Assembly (NCBI GenBank): GCA_009617715.1
Contig: VTFK01000069.1
Coordinates: forward strand, 682,001-746,000
Direction: 5' to 3'
DNA from: Plectrocnemia conspersa
Lineage: Eukaryota > Arthropoda > Insecta > Trichoptera > Polycentropodidae
DNA: 64,000 bases
Positions within the stretch are counted from its first letter, which is position 1, and each line of letters begins with the position of its first letter. This document shows, piece by piece, positions 35,969-47,529 of this stretch. The position numbers were made by a program, and so were the translations under genes. The notes under the pieces were generated by a model. The model did not search any database. It saw only the letters and a program-made list of their open reading frames with translations, and was not told the origin of the DNA.

Positions 35969-36018
35969 GATTAATTTGACATGCGAATGTTAACTGTGGT
36001 CGATGCGACCTGTTTATA
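35969..36018 (-). promoter_or_regulatory. Probable core promoter of the 122-aa gene
   Basis: On the minus strand TATATAAA is followed about 25 nt later by CCACAGTTAAC. The same ACCACRGTAAC-like word lies upstream of the paralogues at about 38930 and 39690. A second initiator-like word, AGTCAGTG, lies nearer the gene, about 45 nt before the start codon. Which one is used cannot be told from sequence. Confidence 0.45.
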
Positions 36019-36049
36019 TAATAAAAAATAATACGATAAAGTACTTTAT

Positions 36050-38450
36050 CTGAAAAATGTCACAGTTAGGTTATTTATTATTGTATTGTTGAAATGATAA
36101 ATTTCGGTAGCTATGTCTTAGAAACTACTTGTAGTGATATATATAATATATAAAAATAACTGTTTTGATTTATATATTCATATAAACAATAGCAACAATC
36201 TGTATTATAATTTATCAACATGTGAGAAAAATATAAAATACTGACGCTGTCTCGCGGTCAATATTATCGCAGGTTAATTAAATTAACCTGCATGAATAGA
36301 TTGGTAATTAATATTTGAAAGACTAGATTTAAATTCTGAATCAACACTCCTTTCTAAATTTTGATTAGGAATGGAAAAACAGAATTAGTGATTATTATAT
36401 AATTATAATTCCGATCGACTATTACAATTTAGGTGTTTCTAGATTCTCTTAATTTCACTGTTAAATACTTAGATGAATAATTAAAATAAAGTCTTGCATA
36501 GTTAATATTTTAATTGTGAGCTCTAATATTAGTTTAAAATTAATAAAATATAATATATCACTGATTTACAGATTTTGATTTCAGTCTGTGTCTTACTACT
36601 TATTAACCTAGTCATGCTGCAATGAAATATTTACAATAAAAATCAATTAGAATCACTACTTTGCTCCAGATTTGATTGAATTTTGATTAATTTGAAACCT
36701 GATATAGTAAGCTTAATTTATTTTTTCCCTAAAGTATATATTTTCTCCAAATTTAGCTACGAGCAGAGAAATTTCACAAATTTTAAGAGTACGACTTTTG
36801 TTTTAATTTCGTATAGCGAACAATAATTTATTGTTATTCTTTTTACAAATTTCTCATTTTTATTCTTAAATTTAAATGTTTCGTCTTCAAATGTGCTTCA
36901 AGATCACAATTTTTCATAGATTTGTTGGTCAAAGAGTGTTCGCACAACTGATAGAATGGTATACAAGGCGTAGCAGAAAAATAAAGCATATCTTAAACTG
37001 GCATAAATCACGTTGCAATTTAACTGCAAATGAAATTAATTGCTCATTTAAGAAGGAAGCCAATAATAAAATAATTTTATTGATGTGACTCTGTGTTGCG
37101 TGAAAATCACGCGGCAAAAAATGACGCGTCGATTAAGTGTTAATAAAATTTGTTTAAGATTTTAGTCTAATATTGTCAAATGACATACACGGACTCTTAT
37201 TATTTAAATATTTTCTATTCTAGTTACATATATTTTATGCAATTAACATTTTTTATAAATTAGCACGAGTGAACTTTTCATTAAAAAAAATTAAACATCA
37301 TCAATAACAGAGAGTTAAAATAATATGTGTAAAATGAATAAGTAAATACTCGAATGGAATAAAATTAGTAAATTAAATAAACCATATCAGAGTAGAAATG
37401 AAGTATCAAAAAATTATCTTCACTAGTTTCTGTTTTAATCGATGTGCAAGAAAACAACACTAATAGTGTACTTAAAGTGTAAGACTGATTTATTTACACA
37501 TCTACAATATTTATTTTTAGATTTATTAGAATTGCCTGTAAAACAGAAATGTTGGTAGATTATCTTAGTTTACATGTATTTTACAATGGGTATTTACAAA
37601 AAAAATTTGGCTTTTACGAGCAGTTTTTATACAAGATGTATCCTTGTTGCGATAATTAAATATATTTCTCTAATGATCATCATTTAATTGTCATAATATT
37701 TTTGATGACTATATCATATTAAATAGTATAAGCTCTTGCTTCGTTTATTAAAAAGTAATTTGCTGCTTTTTCTGTTAAAGTTTTAATGGTACCTTATTGG
37801 ATTGAAAGAATAATGTATTATAGATCTGCTATGTACTTTTAAACGCTCTGAATCAATTGACGTTGGCTTTCTATAAATAGTTCATTACCACCAGCTGTAA
37901 GCAAGGAATGACGTCATAATTTTTACCATAATCGTAGATTTTTCGTAAATTTTTTTGAGATAAACCAGAGGTTATTGGATATATCAGACAAATCTATATT
38001 TATCTTGCAATTCCAGCAAAATAATATTCTGAGTATTGGTTTTGTGTTATAAAATGGAATAGATTACCCTTTTACTGGTTTAAATTTTTACATATTTATA
38101 ATAAAAAGTTAGACTACTGTTAATGTATAATTAAGAGGCATAACAAGTTCTTTCACAAACTATTTTTTTCTAGAAGTATCCTTGTATTTTCAATGCAATA
38201 TCAAAACTATTAAGACACTCACTATCATATATATATATACTATATATACGCAGTGTAACTCTAAAAAACAAATTAAAAATATAAATAAGTAAATATTCAG
38301 CACAACAAAATGATTGATTATTTCTATTTGATATTTATCTTAAAAAATAAATTACAGGTTAGTATATCAAATTAAGCTTATTAGTTCATTGAGAAAAAAT
38401 GTCGTAAAAAATGATATAAATAAAACAAAAATGAATAAACTTTGCAAGTT
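36050..38450. other. AT-rich intergenic DNA
   Basis: No supported gene. An open frame at 36876-37088 has no recognisable features and no signal peptide. A short TA repeat lies near 38227-38250. Confidence 0.45.
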
Positions 38451-38455
38451 ACATT

Positions 38456-38461
38456 TTTATT
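38456..38461 (-). terminator. Poly(A) signal of the 82-aa gene
   Basis: AATAAA on the minus strand in the string ACAATAAAAATG, about 117 nt past the stop. It corresponds to the site at 35306-35311. Confidence 0.6.
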
Positions 38462-38577
38462 GTAATTTAAATGATACATCAAATATAAAAATATTGAATA
38501 AAACAATATTTTTTAATTAAACCAATAAAGCATATATTTTTATACTCGCTATAAAATGTGCTGGACTTCTTTCTTGG

Positions 38578-38826
38578 TTAGAATCTATTTCTATGCGGAT
38601 AACTCTCTTTGACGACATTCCTGCAATTTCCATTTCTATCCATTTTCATACCATTGAAACATCTTTTCTTCTGTCTGTTGAAGAACCGGCCTTCATGTAC
38701 ATTTGTCACATGGGAATCCACCGAGTTTGCTTTGCTCTTCTCCTCCATGAATCTTGAAAATATCGGACTGATTAGAACACTTAAGCAAAGCAGGACAAAG
38801 ACCACTTTCAGATTAGAGTAGCGCAT
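38578..38826 (-). CDS. Secreted protein with one 11-residue Cys loop (82 aa)
   Basis: The start is ATG at 38826 (MRYSNLKVVFVLLCL); its leader TCTCGAAGAG resembles that of the 122-aa gene. Signal peptide residues 1-24 (ending SPIFS). The mature chain is basic. Its only motif is C56-FNGMKMDRNGN-C68-RNVV, spaced like loop 1 of the 122- and 114-aa paralogues (11 residues, ending NGN or NGK). After it the protein ends PHRNRF, whereas the paralogues continue with a second loop. It also lacks their EFMxWLG block. It therefore looks like a shortened copy, yet signal, loop and frame are intact, so it may still be functional. I saw no trace of a second loop past the stop. Confidence 0.78.
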   Translation of the reverse strand: MRYSNLKVVFVLLCLSVLISPIFSRFMEEKSKANSVDSHVTNVHEGRFFNRQKKRCFNGMKMDRNGNCRNVVKESYPHRNRF

Positions 38827-38917
38827 GATGATGTCTCTTCGAGAAATAAGTAACAAATGCGCCCAAATTATTCACGTAAGTAATTGTTTAGCAAGTAATT
38901 ATACATAAAATACAAAT

Positions 38918-38940
38918 TGGTTACTGTGGTTTAGTTTAGT
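38918..38940 (-). promoter_or_regulatory. Conserved upstream word of the 82-aa gene
   Basis: On the minus strand the word AAACCACAGTAACCAA matches upstream words of the genes at 35.5 and 39.3 kb. It may be an initiator region or a factor site. No clear TATA box precedes it. Confidence 0.4.
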
Positions 38941-39254
38941 TAGCTAATTTCAAAAAATGTTTTTCCGCTACGATAAAGAGTTAGGTGACCAATATCCGGA
39001 GTGGATCATTGCTTAATTATTTTCATAACCAAAAAATATTTTATTCTTTAAAATAAAACATTGTGTGAGTTTTAAAAATATTTAGAGTTAAAAATACCTA
39101 AGCTAACCTGACTTTTTGCACACTTCAATGATTTATATCATCTCTATGTTGCTAATTATTGTTAATAGTCATCATATTCGAATAAAATCATGATACATAA
39201 AATGATATTATTTTTTAAAATATTAAAATATATTATAAATACCTCATTTATATA

Positions 39255-39599
39255 TTAATTTCTAATATATTTTCTACATTTTCCAGCTGCAAAAACTTTA
39301 CCTTTTTTACAAGGTTTATTTTTGAGCTTTTGATTCTCAATGATCATCACAATTCTGCATTTGCCATTATGGTCTAGTTTCATGCCTGCTGCGCACAATT
39401 GTTTAGGTATCCAAAATGAAACTCGATCTGGATTCCTTTTATTAATTTTTATTTTAGAGCTTCCAAGCCAATCCATAAACTCTTTATTAGTCAAATCTGA
39501 ATTTGTTTTCTTCGAATGTTCATATGTTGAAGCAATCGGATTGATAATAACACAGAATGATAAAAAGACACATAGTGTTTTTAGATTAGGGCAACGCAT
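39255..39599 (-). CDS. Secreted basic protein with two Cys loops (114 aa)
   Basis: Start ATG at 39599 is preceded by AGAGTTATCACC, the same leader as the 122-aa gene. Signal peptide residues 1-24 (ending NPIAS). The mature chain starts TYEHSKKTNSDL and holds the paralogue block NSDLTNKEFMDWLG (33-46). Loop 1 is C69-AAGMKLDHNGK-C81-R (11 residues between cysteines), loop 2 C97-KKGKVFAAGK-C108-R (10), ending KYIRN. Four mature cysteines, an even number, unlike the 122-aa paralogue. The two genes align over the whole mature region. It lies about 430 bp upstream of the 82-aa gene in the same orientation, a tandem pair. Function unknown. Confidence 0.88.
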   Translation of the reverse strand: MRCPNLKTLCVFLSFCVIINPIASTYEHSKKTNSDLTNKEFMDWLGSSKIKINKRNPDRVSFWIPKQLCAAGMKLDHNGKCRIVMIIENQKLKNKPCKKGKVFAAGKCRKYIRN

Positions 39600-39675
39600 G
39601 GTGATAACTCTTTAAGAAGTCCGTGTCAAGTGCGGCAAAATTATCACTGAACCAAGTAATTATATATCTATTAAA

Positions 39676-39700
39676 AATGTTACCGTGGTTTAAATGACAA
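39676..39700 (-). promoter_or_regulatory. Conserved upstream word of the 114-aa gene
   Basis: Minus-strand TTTAAACCACGGTAACATTT corresponds to the ACCACRGTAAC words upstream of the two paralogues. It lies about 90 nt before the start codon. Confidence 0.4.
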
Positions 39701-40814
39701 ATTTCCGTTGCGGGTTATCTATTATTTTTATTTCTACAAACATTAATTTTAAACCGAATTTAACCTACCGCATTTTATGTATTTCCCAAAAAAATATTAG
39801 TCTATTTCAAAAACTGTAATTTGATTGTAAAATTCTTAGGAATAATATAAGGAAAAAATTACAGAAAAAAAAATATTCTGAAAACGACATGGGCTATATA
39901 TTATTACTACGAAAATATGGATTAAGATTATTTTTCTATACACGGCTCAAACCACTGAGTTATAAACAGTTTATTTAACATATTAAAAAATCGATTAAAT
40001 CTAATGCATACTAATAAAATAACACTTGAATTCACATTTAGAAAAAAATGCACTTCCATTTAAAGGATAATATGCTAGCGATATGACGCTTAAAATTCCT
40101 ATCCGGCGCAATATTACAATATATTAGTGTTATATTGTTATTATATTGAGCATTGGGTTAACCTGTCAAGAAATTCTCAATTATTCGTAGTTTACAACTA
40201 TTCAAACATTAAATAAAAAAATGCATGAAGTATTTGAATATATTTGTATTTTTATTATCGGTTTTACCGAAAAAAATAATTCAAGCAATTAGTGCAAAAA
40301 TTAAATAATTGCCTGTAAAATATTATTTAATTAAAAAATAGTATTTTAATTAGGCATTGAATACTTTTATTATCGTTGATATAAAAGTAATTAATGTAAT
40401 TACTATTTGAAATTTATAAAATATGCATGACATAAAGTTGTGCGAATTATTGAACAGTGAGAGCGTCAAAAGTAAAATGCTTAATTTATAATTTTATATA
40501 TTTATATTAGGGCTGTCATTATAGCTTCTTTAAATCATCAAAATTAAGATCAGCTGCGAATGATTTAATTCAGAAAAATTAATGAAACATTTTATATACA
40601 TAATTGATATATATAATAGCTAATATGGTTTAAAACAAATTCGATATACATGAAGATCAAATTTGTTTTAAATTAAAAAACAAAAAAAATTGTTTGGATC
40701 TTATAAAATCATTGCTTCTGAAAACAATAAATAAAAAAATGTAACATGTAACAGACCTATTTTTGAGATAAGTGTTTAACAGTAATCAATAATAGGCATT
40801 TACAACATTTGTTT
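39701..40814. other. AT-rich intergenic DNA with a LINE tail relic
   Basis: No gene. GCATTGGGTTAACCTGTCA at 40151-40169 matches the loop of the LINE 3' hairpins at 6.37 and 26.16 kb, so it is a decayed LINE end. The rest is AT-rich. Confidence 0.45.
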
Positions 40815-40975
40815 TGTTCAATGAACAAATTCTGCGAATTTCGGTCATAGTAGATACGGTCGGTAAATATTTTATTAACAAATGTTTTTCGTAGGCATAT
40901 TTTTGTTGAGAAGAAACGTCCCATTATTTCGCATTTTAAAGCATAATAAAGGCGGATAAAGGACCATGAAAAAAC
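40815..40975 (-). mobile_element. hAT transposase relic, copy 1
   Basis: Minus-strand DNA matches the relic at 47300-47475. Shared words include AACAAAAATATGC, AAAAACATTTG and ATCTACTATGACCGAAA. Frames are broken. The better-preserved copy shows the C-terminal dimerisation segment of hAT transposases. Confidence 0.55.
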
Positions 40976-41204
40976 ACGATAATTTTTGGTTTTAATATTT
41001 AAAAAAAAAAATTTTACATTGTATAAACCAATGTTTTACAAATAATTGATCAATTATTCGAATATTCGAATATTTGAATAATTGAGTCACAATGGTCAGA
41101 TTTTTAATAAAAAATATAAAATGTTACTTATACAGTTATCTGTTTTTATTAAAATATATAAAGCAATTTCATCGTTTCTTGACTTTAAACTTGAACAAGC
41201 ATAG

Positions 41205-41335
41205 GAAAATCGTTTCTATCCTGACTGGTGATAAATGGTCAGACGCTCCTAATCCTTGCCATTCTAAATTGCAAGTCGTAAGAAATAAAGCGGTCAAAAC
41301 CATATATAACGGAGCAATGTTCATTAACCTTTAAC
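41205..41335 (+). mobile_element. LINE reverse transcriptase C-terminal relic
   Basis: The reading contains KWSDAPNPCHSKLQVVRNKAV, where a KLQVVRNKA segment matches the conserved KLQxxQNKALR block near the C-terminus of Jockey-type LINE ORF2 proteins. It ends at the stop near 41334. Only this short piece is recognisable. Confidence 0.5.
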
Positions 41336-41339
41336 TTTA

Positions 41340-42940
41340 TGCGCTCATATAGCACCACGCTAATGCGATTGCTACATGGATTTTGTATAAAATTTATATT
41401 TTTTCAATTAAATTTGTAATATAAAAGAAATATTTAATTAATGATTTGATTCAGAGACATCTATAGATTATTGCTACATGATAAATTGTTTTTGTTCTAT
41501 AAATATTAACAGATGTCTCTGATTCTTAGTATTGTTATAATAATAATTTACATGTAGTGACATATTTATGACTATCAAGTTGTAATTTAAGATTTAAAAT
41601 GTATACATATATATTATTTTAGTAAAAATTAGGAATGATCCTGCTTTTTATAATACCTACTGTTGTTTACGATAATTTTACGAGAAGCAAAAATATTTAT
41701 TTACCATGAGCATTGACCTTCTATGTTATTTACATACTTGTTATTTCTGAAAATAAATATCAATGCGCCAGGTTATTGTTTAAAGTACTTGTTATTCTAA
41801 AGTGTATGTGTTTATTTAGGCAGCTTTACTTAAAAGCATTACCTGATATTTTTAATATATAAATAAAAATACTTATAATGACTTTTATTCATTTAAAGTT
41901 ACATCTTAAAGCATTTGCAATTTTTGAATACCAAAATATAGATAATTGGTAATTCGACATTTCGATTGAGGCATTAGTTATTCATGGTCGTTCAATAACA
42001 GTAATAATATATTACATCAAGGTTACTGTGGTAAACAAGTTTACAAAGCGATTTATTAGCATTAAATAATAATTCGGAAGTTAAATTCTTACCTTAATGA
42101 ATTTATAACTGATTCATTATCGAATTAATTTAATGACTATATTTTACAAGCTTAACCAATATTATTTGAAGGTTTTATAATATAAGATCATTGAATTATA
42201 TATAATACATGTCTATCTATATTTAACTAGTATTGTAATCGCAGTAATTAAAACTAATAATAAACATCCAAAGGCTTTATTATTTATAATCCATAAAAAA
42301 TATTATTGTTTTAATTAAAAGATCGTGATATGATCATTACTGTTTTTTATTGTATGGTTGTACTTCATAAAAATAAACAATTTTAAATCAGCTCAGTAAA
42401 CAATGATGCATGAAAATTATAATGTTGTATTTATAGCAATATATTGTGTGAGGTGCTTGATTTAGCACACAATATCATTTACTCAAGACATGTAAATTAT
42501 GATATCTAAGTTATCTTAAAAATCTTGAATATTAAATGTGACTGCTAGGTTAAGCCAAATCAGATGATCGAAATGAAACAGCTATTTTTTTGCACTTTAA
42601 AATTACCTTTTGTTACGATATAAATTTGGGCTGAATTCTTGTGTCAGAATCAAAACGATAAATTGAAGTGAATTATATATACGTTTTTTTATTATTTTTT
42701 TTATCTTTTAAATATAATATTAGATTTTGTATATATTTATATTGCGTGCTTTCGAGTATATGGTCCAGTTAAAAAGGTAATTTACTTGTCTGTTACAATA
42801 TGCCTATTGAAATAAATTTAGTGCCATGACATAAAAACTATAGATAAATACTTCTGTTCTGCTGAACAGAATTGTCTTCTAGCTAACTTTATGGTGCTTG
42901 TAAAATGCCACAGGTCCACAGTGCTGGTACAAATCTTCAA
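41340..42940. other. AT-rich intergenic DNA
   Basis: No gene. GGTTACTGTGGT at about 42020-42031 is identical to the conserved upstream word of the 82-aa gene in the same orientation, but no related coding sequence follows it on the minus strand. Confidence 0.4.
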
Positions 42941-42947
42941 TGATAAG

Positions 42948-43038
42948 GCTCAGTCTCCGTTCTGGAGGCCGCTGATGGACTCGTCCGGGGCGTTCGGGTA
43001 CACTGCCGTCGGCTTAGACTGATGCTGGGGCTGAGTCT
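42948..43038. other. GC-rich island with a possible closing stem
   Basis: About 90 bases are GC-rich inside very AT-rich DNA. CAGTCT (42951-42956) can pair with AGACTG (43016-43021), and CCG (42957-42959) with CGG (43010-43012), closing a roughly 50-nt interior that holds further short complementary segments. No reading frame or known RNA family is recognised. It could be a structured RNA, a transposon piece or foreign DNA. Confidence 0.3.
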
Positions 43039-43039
43039 T

Positions 43040-45915
43040 TAGTGTTTATTGATTTTGCTGGTGTTAAATTGTACTGAATGTTACTTATATTTAATCATAA
43101 AACACCGGTTCTTTGCAAAAGCAAGGTAGAAGTCCTTTTATTATTATTATTTTTATTACGGTTCTTGTGTAAATAATCTTGGGTTTTTTATAAATTAGAA
43201 AAAAGTATATGATATGTTATATATTTTTTGTAATCAGTTTGTAGTAATTTTTTTTGGTTGATTTTGTGTTCTTTTACATCTACTAAAAAAAGTATTATTA
43301 TGTCAGACTTATGAATATGTTTTTATTATATCATATATTACTAAAATTGGAATAGCGTAGTTAATACAATAATTAAACAACAATAGAGACTTTCACTTAA
43401 TAAATTTTAGACGAAAAATCTTTAGAGATTTATTTAGCAAAAATTTCATTTTTTTTATATCAATTCTGAATTATAAAATAATAGAAAAAATAGTTTTATA
43501 GTAAAAAAAAATAAAAATAATTTGTATTAGTAATACTGTAAAAATAACTTTAATTAATACTATTTTGTATTATTTAATAATCTTATATACAAAAATATTG
43601 TTGCATTATGTAATTTTAATGCAATCAATTTTTTAATATCTTATTTATTACATAATTTCTAAAATATAATTTATTTTTTCCCACTAAAAATATGAATAAT
43701 TTCTAAGAAATATCTGCATATACGTCATGTTCTATTCAATTTTATTAGAAAGGTATTTCTTTACTGATTGACTCATACGTATCGGATTTCAATGAATCAC
43801 TAAGCTTTAAGACGGATCCCAGTGATTCATCTAAATAAACACTTTCAGTCAAAGGGTGAGTAGTTGTTATTATTTATAAAATATAGAAATAAAATAAATT
43901 ATTCAATAGTTTTAATGCCACAGTTCAATACAGTATTAACAAATTGTTTGCGTGTTTATTTCGCCTACTCATATAAGTAAAACTAATTAGAATAGTCTAG
44001 ACATTTTGACATTTTAGAATTCTCTGATTCATGGCATCAAAACGTTATCTATACTGTGTCAAAATCATGTCGATTTCTTAAACTGTTTTTGTAACTGTTA
44101 ATCGATTAACCTTAATTTAAATTTGTTATCAAAAACATAACCTAATTTATAAATTATAAACAATCAACGTTTTGATGATAAATTAAAACGATAAACTCAT
44201 AAAATAAACTATATAATATTTCGATTCGGCATAAGCATATATTATGTAACAATAACAGTTATATGATCTATGTTTCTAAATGTTTCTAATTTTCTGATAA
44301 AATATTTGTATTTTTTTCGTTGTATTATATATTTTTTTAAACAATGGTGAATTAATAGAGGCAAACTGTAGTAGTAAATTTGAAAGCTATAAGACATGTC
44401 TTACATATATAAATTTATTGAATAATAATTGCCTTCTTATAAGTGAATATCTGTTAGTAAATATGTCAAACTTAATTTTATGATATTAGTATTGTTTTAA
44501 TTGAAAAGTAAAATACGTAGGACAACTGTTATATTACCATATTGCAAATCTAATGTATAATATCTATAGTTTCTCAATCAAAACCAGTTTGTTTAAATGT
44601 TAAATGCAATTCTTGGAAATCATATAAAATATATATATATATATACATTATATATATAAAACCAGAATCTGTCACCTACAAGGAAAGGAAGATGTAATCA
44701 AACTGTGTGGGATTTATTTTATTGTATCAAGGGGAAATTTGTTTAACTAAATGGTAATAATACGATAATATCTTTTGATTAATAATTAGAAAATTATATA
44801 GACTTATTTATGTATATTGTAAAAATTTAACACAATTAATTTGTGAATATATTTATAATATATTTGCAAATGAGAGAAAATGAATATAATTATTTATTTG
44901 TATATAACACGATTTTTCTCAAGGTTTTCTAGAATTTAAATGCCTGGAGGTGCATTGACTTTTAATATATAAAAGGTTTTCCTTCTAGTTATCAGATATT
45001 AAGTTCATTTAAACGATTTTCTCACAATTGTCAAAATTTGGTATTTTTACGATACGTAGATCTTAAGAATTTCAAAGCATAAATATAATAAAAAATATAA
45101 AATGTATTTACATATTATTGCTTTTACAAGTTTGATTTAATCTGTATAGTACACTATTTTTTCCGACCTATAAATTATATATTCAATGAAAAAAAACATA
45201 TTACTCTGTAAATAAAGTAGTATATCTTGCTTTAAAAAATAATAATGTATGATGACACTAAAACTTATCTTGTTATAAATTATTATTTTTTTATTTGTAT
45301 TGTGTGAATTAAAATAAAATTCAGTAATTTTAATTTTTAAAAATGCCATAAAAAATTATGAAAAAAAAAATCTGCTATATTTTATATAAATTTTAAATAA
45401 TAGTATAGATCTCAAATCAGGTTATTTTATGTTATAATATTTTGCATTTTGATTTGTGTTATATTCTTCATTAGAAATAAAATAAAATTATATTTTAATT
45501 TTATTTATACTTGCAACATAATAAAATACACTTACTTCTTCAGCATTTTTTATAAAGCAATTGAGAATTCATCGGTGAATCATTAGACATGAAAAAAGCA
45601 ATCTCGATGCAGTGAGTCAACCCAAACGAGTTTAAATGAGGATAGGGTTTTCGCACAATTTTTTTTAATGCAAATAAATTATAACATTAATAAATTATTT
45701 TTTCCTTTAACTTAACTTAAAATTAAAACGAGGAATTAAATTCACTACAATAAAAAAATAATAAAATTTAAATGTATTTTGGGAATCATCACAATTTATT
45801 TCTTTTAAATCGCTTACTAAAAATATATTTTTAATATGCTCTGAAATAGTGTATTACAATATTATATATTATATATATAATAGATATTATTTTATGTTTT
45901 TAATTTAAAATTTTA
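43040..45915. other. AT-rich intergenic DNA
   Basis: No supported gene. A promoter-like arrangement lies at 44966-44996 and is listed separately. The word at 43845-43862 (TTTCAGTCAAAGGGTGAG) looks like an initiator plus splice donor but leads nowhere visible. A TA repeat lies at about 44630-44645. Confidence 0.4.
44966..44996 (+). promoter_or_regulatory. Orphan core-promoter-like sequence
   Basis: TATATAAAAGG (44966-44976) is followed by ATCAGATA, whose A (44994) lies 26 nt from TATAAAA, a normal insect TATA-to-initiator distance. The only nearby downstream ATG (about 45102) opens a hydrophobic 12-residue frame (MYLHIIAFTSLI) and stops. It may belong to an unseen spliced gene, a lost gene, or be chance. 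Confidence 0.3.
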
Positions 45916-46066
45916 TTTACAGACTGTTCGTTGTTTTTTAAATAGTTTTAATATCGTGGTTTTTAATAGTAAAAACCATAACTATCGATACAGTCTTTAA
46001 AAAACGTACTACTAAAACCAAACATCTCTGATGATGCTAAACACATTTTTAGCGAAACGTCTGGAC
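45916..46066 (+). other. Inverted repeat followed by a hammerhead-like motif
   Basis: An inverted repeat TATCG-TGGTTTTT ... AAAAACCA ... CGATA spans 45952-45990. Then CTGATGA (46028-46034), a hairpin GCTAAA/TTTAGC (46036-46041 with 46048-46053) and GAAAC-GTC (46054-46061) follow. CUGANGA, stem II and GAAA are the conserved core of hammerhead ribozymes, which occur in the terminal repeats of Penelope-like elements. There is one extra T before stem II, and I could not find a convincing stem I. Known parts are the motifs; assignment is inferred. Confidence 0.35.
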
Positions 46067-46069
46067 AGC

Positions 46070-47299
46070 TTAAGCTGAGCATACACAGAATTTATATATA
46101 CACTTTAAAATTGGAATATTTATATAATTTTAAAAAAACAGGAAAAAAAAAATCATATTAAAAATCATACTGTTAAAATATTTATACGGTTGTTATTTAG
46201 AAAGAGGGAAAAAAAATATTAAAAAGTAATAAAACATATAGAATTTTCGTTATTTTTAAAATTACGAAAATTTTGATTTACCTTCAAAGTGGCATTTAAA
46301 TAAATTTATAAACGTATGGATTAAATGCTATAAATTATAAGCAGATTTCTTAATACCAAATTTGTTATTTAAAATAAAATAAAATAATAAGATACTTTAA
46401 TTATTATTAAATAATACAAAGCTAATTCAGCTACTACAAAATATATTTTTTGTAGTAAATATTTTGAACGTTATTTTTAACAAAATATTAGTGAGAATTT
46501 TTTAAATCTAATTTTATTATTAATTATGACACGCAATTCATATTTTTATTTTGAAATTTTTTGTTAATTTTAAAATGATATATTTGTGTTTTTTAAAATT
46601 AAAAAAGTACAATCACCATTATCATAAGTCGCTACATACAATATAAAGTAGAGTATATTTTTTTTGTTATAATTACCATTTTATTATTATTAAGAAATGG
46701 CCGCAAGAATCAGGTAGATTTCCATGTGTAAGAGGATTTTTTATGTTCCTCAATTGTTAATTTTTTTTCATACAGCTGAATTTCACAAGTATTTTTATGT
46801 AATAATTAATGTGTGTTATACACATTTTGACTTTTTTCTTTAGCTTTGCTGTAAGGTTCCGTAAGACTCATTTTGGTTCTCTAATGATTCTAATGTATTT
46901 AAATGACATTACAACATAATAGTTCACTTGGCCTTATTATTATATAGTAATGATTTACTTAATAAATATTTAAATTCATTATGTTAATTACTATTTATAT
47001 CTACAAAATTATGTATTTAGTGTCGTAATGTATTTAATTACTTGTTTAAAGTTTCAAATGCAAAATGTTAGATATCTCAATAAAGTAAGCACACTTTGAA
47101 TTTTATATGACACATTTTCAATTAGCATAATATAATATGTATTGGTAATATGGAATCCCAGTATCATAAAATATTATTTATTATTAAAACTAAAGAACCA
47201 AGGATATTCATAAAAAAAATATGTTTATTTTCCTCTTGAATATCCAAGCTTATCTGAAACAACTTAAATATATTTATAAAATTTATGCATGTATAAATG
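46070..47299. other. AT-rich intergenic DNA
   Basis: No gene or clear repeat. Confidence 0.5.
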
Positions 47300-47475
47300 T
47301 AGATATCATATTCACAAAATTTTGATTCGTTAAACGATAAAATTCTGCGATTTTCGGTCATAGTAGATACACTGAAAAATATTTTTTCGCAAATGTTTTT
47401 CGAAGGCGTACAAGCATATTTTTGTTGAGAAGAAGCGTCCCAAAAAAATAAAAGCGAATAAAGGACCATGGATTT
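47300..47475 (-). mobile_element. hAT transposase relic, copy 2
   Basis: On the minus strand the reading includes QKYACTPSKNICEKIFFSVS followed by TMTENRRILS. This resembles the C-terminal dimerisation segment of hAT transposases (usual pattern Y-L-C-x-P-A-T-S-x-x-S-E-R-x-F-S, then a T-x-x-R-x-x-L segment). The open frame is 118 codons at most and no upstream catalytic domain remains. A related relic is at 40815-40975. Confidence 0.55.
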
Positions 47476-47529
47476 TGGAGCGCTACTAGTTGCTTGAATA
47501 TATTGAGAGAAAAAAAACATCTACATGTG

